Source: Aliivibrio sp. EL58 (GTDB lineage Bacteria; Pseudomonadota; Gammaproteobacteria; Enterobacterales; Vibrionaceae). Taken from it: 64,000 nt of DNA. The DNA lies in assembly GCF_900312675.1 (NCBI RefSeq), contig NZ_OMPC01000007.1, forward strand, positions 104,014 through 168,013. Reading direction: 5' to 3'. The position numbers and the translations under genes were made by a program. Numbering within the stretch: position 1 is the stretch's first letter; each line of letters starts with the position of its first letter. The notes below the pieces were generated by a model. The model worked only from the letters and a program-made list of their open reading frames with translations. It searched no databases and was not told the origin of the DNA. Positions 61,960 through 64,000 of this stretch are shown piece by piece.

Positions 61960-62901
61960 TTAGCCTGGCACTAAGCCTGATAGTTTAGGTCGGCCACATT
62001 CAGGAAAGTCTTGTTGTTCAAGGTATTCATTTAAGAGAATGCGATCACCAAGGAGCGAGTAATAATCATCTTCGGTGTAATTAGTTTTACGAAGTTCAGA
62101 ATAGATTTCAGGGATTTGTTTATCTTGAGCATAAAACAGTAATTCAGCTTCAACATTGGTGAGCACATCTTGTTGCCACTGCGTTTCAACGTTAATCCAA
62201 TGAGGACGATAACGCGCTTCATCGTATTGCCAAACACCGAGCTCTATACTCCATGAATCAAATGGCTCAGGCTCTAATAATGTATGAGTGTCAGGGATCG
62301 CACCAAGTTCTTCAACTTGATAATCTCCTTTTTCATCGTTATCACGATCTTTAGCAAAAGCAATTTGCTCACGATGGTCTTCAAGCTGTTTCCATTGATG
62401 ATTGACTAAGCGAACTGCAAAACCTTCCTTTGGCTCTGGCGGTTTAGTGAATGAATGCTTATCTGGCAACGTGAAATTATAATCAGAGATAACAAACTCA
62501 TTCGTCTCACTATCCCAGAACTTTTCACCCAGTAAAATTCCAAACACTTTCCATTCACCATCCTCATAAAGAACAGTTTGAATTTCTTTGTCGTACTTTG
62601 GTGGCGCTTCTTTCACTGCCCATTCAGGGTAATCACCATCGGGTATACCAATAACAAAAGCGTCACCGGTTGGAGACCAAAACTCATACGCTGATTTGTC
62701 TTCAATTTCTATCCAGGTATTTAATTGGTGATCATACTTACCAATTACACCATTGGTACTTGGCTCATAAATATTTTCAGTACAGTCATCACCTAATGCG
62801 GTTCCTGCTGCAACATGCTCTTCACCATTACCAAGCCACCAACCATCAGGATGAATTCGTGAAACTTGTAAAATGACGGATTTCTTTTGAATGTTGTTCA
62901 T
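61960..62901 (-). CDS. Tail fibre assembly-like protein
   Basis: A 313-residue acidic, aromatic-rich protein in the place of P2 gpG, directly after the fibre gene (start and stop share one base) and before a terminator. It has several tail-fibre-type short motifs (GWWLGNGEEHVAAGTALG, YPEWAVKEAPP, WKVFGILLGEKFWDS), but it is longer than typical assembly chaperones (about 175-200). It may also be a second fibre-associated protein. Confidence 0.65.
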   Translation of the reverse strand: MNNIQKKSVILQVSRIHPDGWWLGNGEEHVAAGTALGDDCTENIYEPSTNGVIGKYDHQLNTWIEIEDKSAYEFWSPTGDAFVIGIPDGDYPEWAVKEAPPKYDKEIQTVLYEDGEWKVFGILLGEKFWDSETNEFVISDYNFTLPDKHSFTKPPEPKEGFAVRLVNHQWKQLEDHREQIAFAKDRDNDEKGDYQVEELGAIPDTHTLLEPEPFDSWSIELGVWQYDEARYRPHWINVETQWQQDVLTNVEAELLFYAQDKQIPEIYSELRKTNYTEDDYYSLLGDRILLNEYLEQQDFPECGRPKLSGLVPG

Positions 62902-64000
62902 TATGCAAGCCTCACTATCCAGTTAACTTTACGATGATTTATGGTGTTTTTAAGTGCACCAAATAGAGCAATCATTATAGTGTGAGCATGAGATCCAATT
63001 GATACCGAGTGATAATGGTCACCTTGCCCAGCAGTTGCGTAAGGGGATGTTCTTTTGGATATAGGGTTTTTACAACCAGCAGGGTAATTGCCACCATAAC
63101 CCCCATCACCGTTATCCATTCCAGATGTATAAGTAGCATGTGCGTGATTTCCTGCGGCTTCAGCGGTTTTACTTCCTAAATCTGTAGATCCTACAGTTGA
63201 CCCTTCATGCCCATGCTCTTTAACTTGTCCCTCTTCAAATACGCCAACGGTTTCACTATCCTCTTTACCAATAAAACCATTCCCTCTCATATCTGGAATA
63301 ATTCCATCAGGCCAAATTTCAGCAAGTTTAGGGCATGCCACTAAATCAAAAGCTTGCCCCTTTCGAATAGCCCACCCTTCAGGTGCAATATCACTCTCCC
63401 AAGGTAATGAAACACCCACAGGACAAATCTTTGCAGCAAGTCCCAACCACAATTTATCAATCAATCGTTGTGGCGTTAATGCTCGCCAAAACTGTGGCAA
63501 CTTAACGTGCTTTTTCTCTTGAGATCCTGAATCTATCTCAGCATCCGTTGCCGCATTGTCTTTACGTTCATACTGCTCATGGGCTTTATCAGCTTTAACA
63601 TGATCATTAAACTCTTCAACATGCGCTTCAAAATCCGTGATCGGTGTATAGAGCACCGAATCATCTTGAGTGATGGTAATTAATTCTGAATTATCCGTTC
63701 TAAAGTTCAGTCTAATTCGTGTAAGTTTCCCATCTGAATCTGCCGTTCCTGCAACATAATCACCGCGTGAGCGTGCGTATGAATAAAGAACACCAGTATC
63801 GGTCAAAGTACCAATTTCAAAATAGTTATAACCAGTATCGGGAATAGGTATATCTGCTTCAACACGATAGAAACCATGTTCAGTATCTATCGCTTTTACA
63901 AAACAAACCGCTTCCGCTTTAGGTTGTAATAACGCGGTTTGATTTTGTGGTTGTTCATTCTCTGGAAGTAATCCAAGGCCAATAACCACTTTTTCAATCG
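62901..64000 (-). CDS. Phage tail fibre/collar protein (C-terminal part, open to the edge)
   Basis: The frame is open to the right window edge, so the N-terminus is missing. The last in-window GTG (63989) is probably not the start. It contains a tail-fibre N-terminal-like stretch (FYRVEADIPIPDTGYNYFEIGTLTDTGVLYSYARSRGDYVAGTADSDG). A tail-collar repeat (GVSLPWESDIAPEGWAIRKGQAFD) and His-rich tip motifs (HGHEGSTVG, HAHATYTSG, GDHYHSVSIGSHAHTIMI) follow, typical of fibre tips with metal-binding HxH. It fits the P2 gpH position. Confidence 0.85.
   Translation of the reverse strand, partial: IEKVVIGLGLLPENEQPQNQTALLQPKAEAVCFVKAIDTEHGFYRVEADIPIPDTGYNYFEIGTLTDTGVLYSYARSRGDYVAGTADSDGKLTRIRLNFRTDNSELITITQDDSVLYTPITDFEAHVEEFNDHVKADKAHEQYERKDNAATDAEIDSGSQEKKHVKLPQFWRALTPQRLIDKLWLGLAAKICPVGVSLPWESDIAPEGWAIRKGQAFDLVACPKLAEIWPDGIIPDMRGNGFIGKEDSETVGVFEEGQVKEHGHEGSTVGSTDLGSKTAEAAGNHAHATYTSGMDNGDGGYGGNYPAGCKNPISKRTSPYATAGQGDHYHSVSIGSHAHTIMIALFGALKNTINHRKVNWIVRLA

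Larger units (their letters stand above)
53802..64000 (-). mobile_element. P2-like prophage or tail island, left part
   Basis: A tyrosine integrase and a contiguous set of P2-type tail genes run on the minus strand in the order fibre, assembly, FI, FII, E/E', T, U, X, D, int. The element continues past the right edge, so whether capsid and replication genes exist is not visible. Its left limit may be the repeats at 51263, which would include the KAP gene. Confidence 0.85.

Overview
The window looks like a replicon-terminus region of an Aliivibrio/Vibrio-type gammaproteobacterium. The evidence is an AT-rich base composition, a Vibrionaceae-style operon with a DUF3404 sensor kinase (VxrA family) and a DUF3319 protein, and a near-canonical Vibrio dif recombination site at 42471-42498. 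In V. cholerae the vxr and ddl genes lie together on chromosome II. The replicon here may therefore be the second chromosome, but that rests on recalled synteny and not on anything decisive in the sequence.

Left part (1-42470) is mostly ordinary chromosome. It holds a partial ABC exporter, a COG0523 metal GTPase, the ribosome-assembly GTPase YlqF, a DEAD-box helicase, ppnP, a PstS-like protein, AraC and SgrR regulators, a HemF-like oxidase, vxrABC with a YoaH-like gene, a TraF-family outer-membrane protein, mog, a TonB receptor/YfiR/diguanylate cyclase operon, a PatZ-type protein acetyltransferase, a SPOR lipoprotein, ddl and yciH. The most striking item is a three-gene operon at 3207-17791. 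It encodes a 3361-residue secreted protein with about 21 DUF11-like repeats, a 1175-residue outer-membrane barrel candidate, and a lipoprotein with two OmpA-like peptidoglycan-binding domains. I read this as a candidate cell-surface display or adhesion apparatus with no established name known to me.

Middle part (42471-49447): a filamentous-phage (inovirus) prophage of about 6.9 kb is integrated at dif. Its order is a reverse-strand regulator next to dif, a small gene, Rep, ssDNA-binding protein, coat genes, a terminator, adsorption protein, pVI-like protein, Zot/pI-like assembly ATPase, a small membrane protein, a non-coding region, a second reverse-strand regulator, and a dif-like right end. 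A second, diverged copy of the 3' end of the regulator gene lies just outside the right end. It suggests an older phage at the same site.

Right part (49448-64000): a PhyH-family dioxygenase and a PhnA-family protein are followed by an accessory segment. It starts near three TTGCCCCAAA-type repeats and contains a KAP-family P-loop NTPase (a possible phage-defence gene), a small membrane protein, a winged-helix regulator and a tyrosine integrase. The integrase is translationally coupled to a P2-like phage tail operon (D, X, U, T, E/E', FII, FI, then fibre assembly and fibre) read on the minus strand and running off the right edge. The E/E' pair shows a clear T-TTT-TTT -1 frameshift site.
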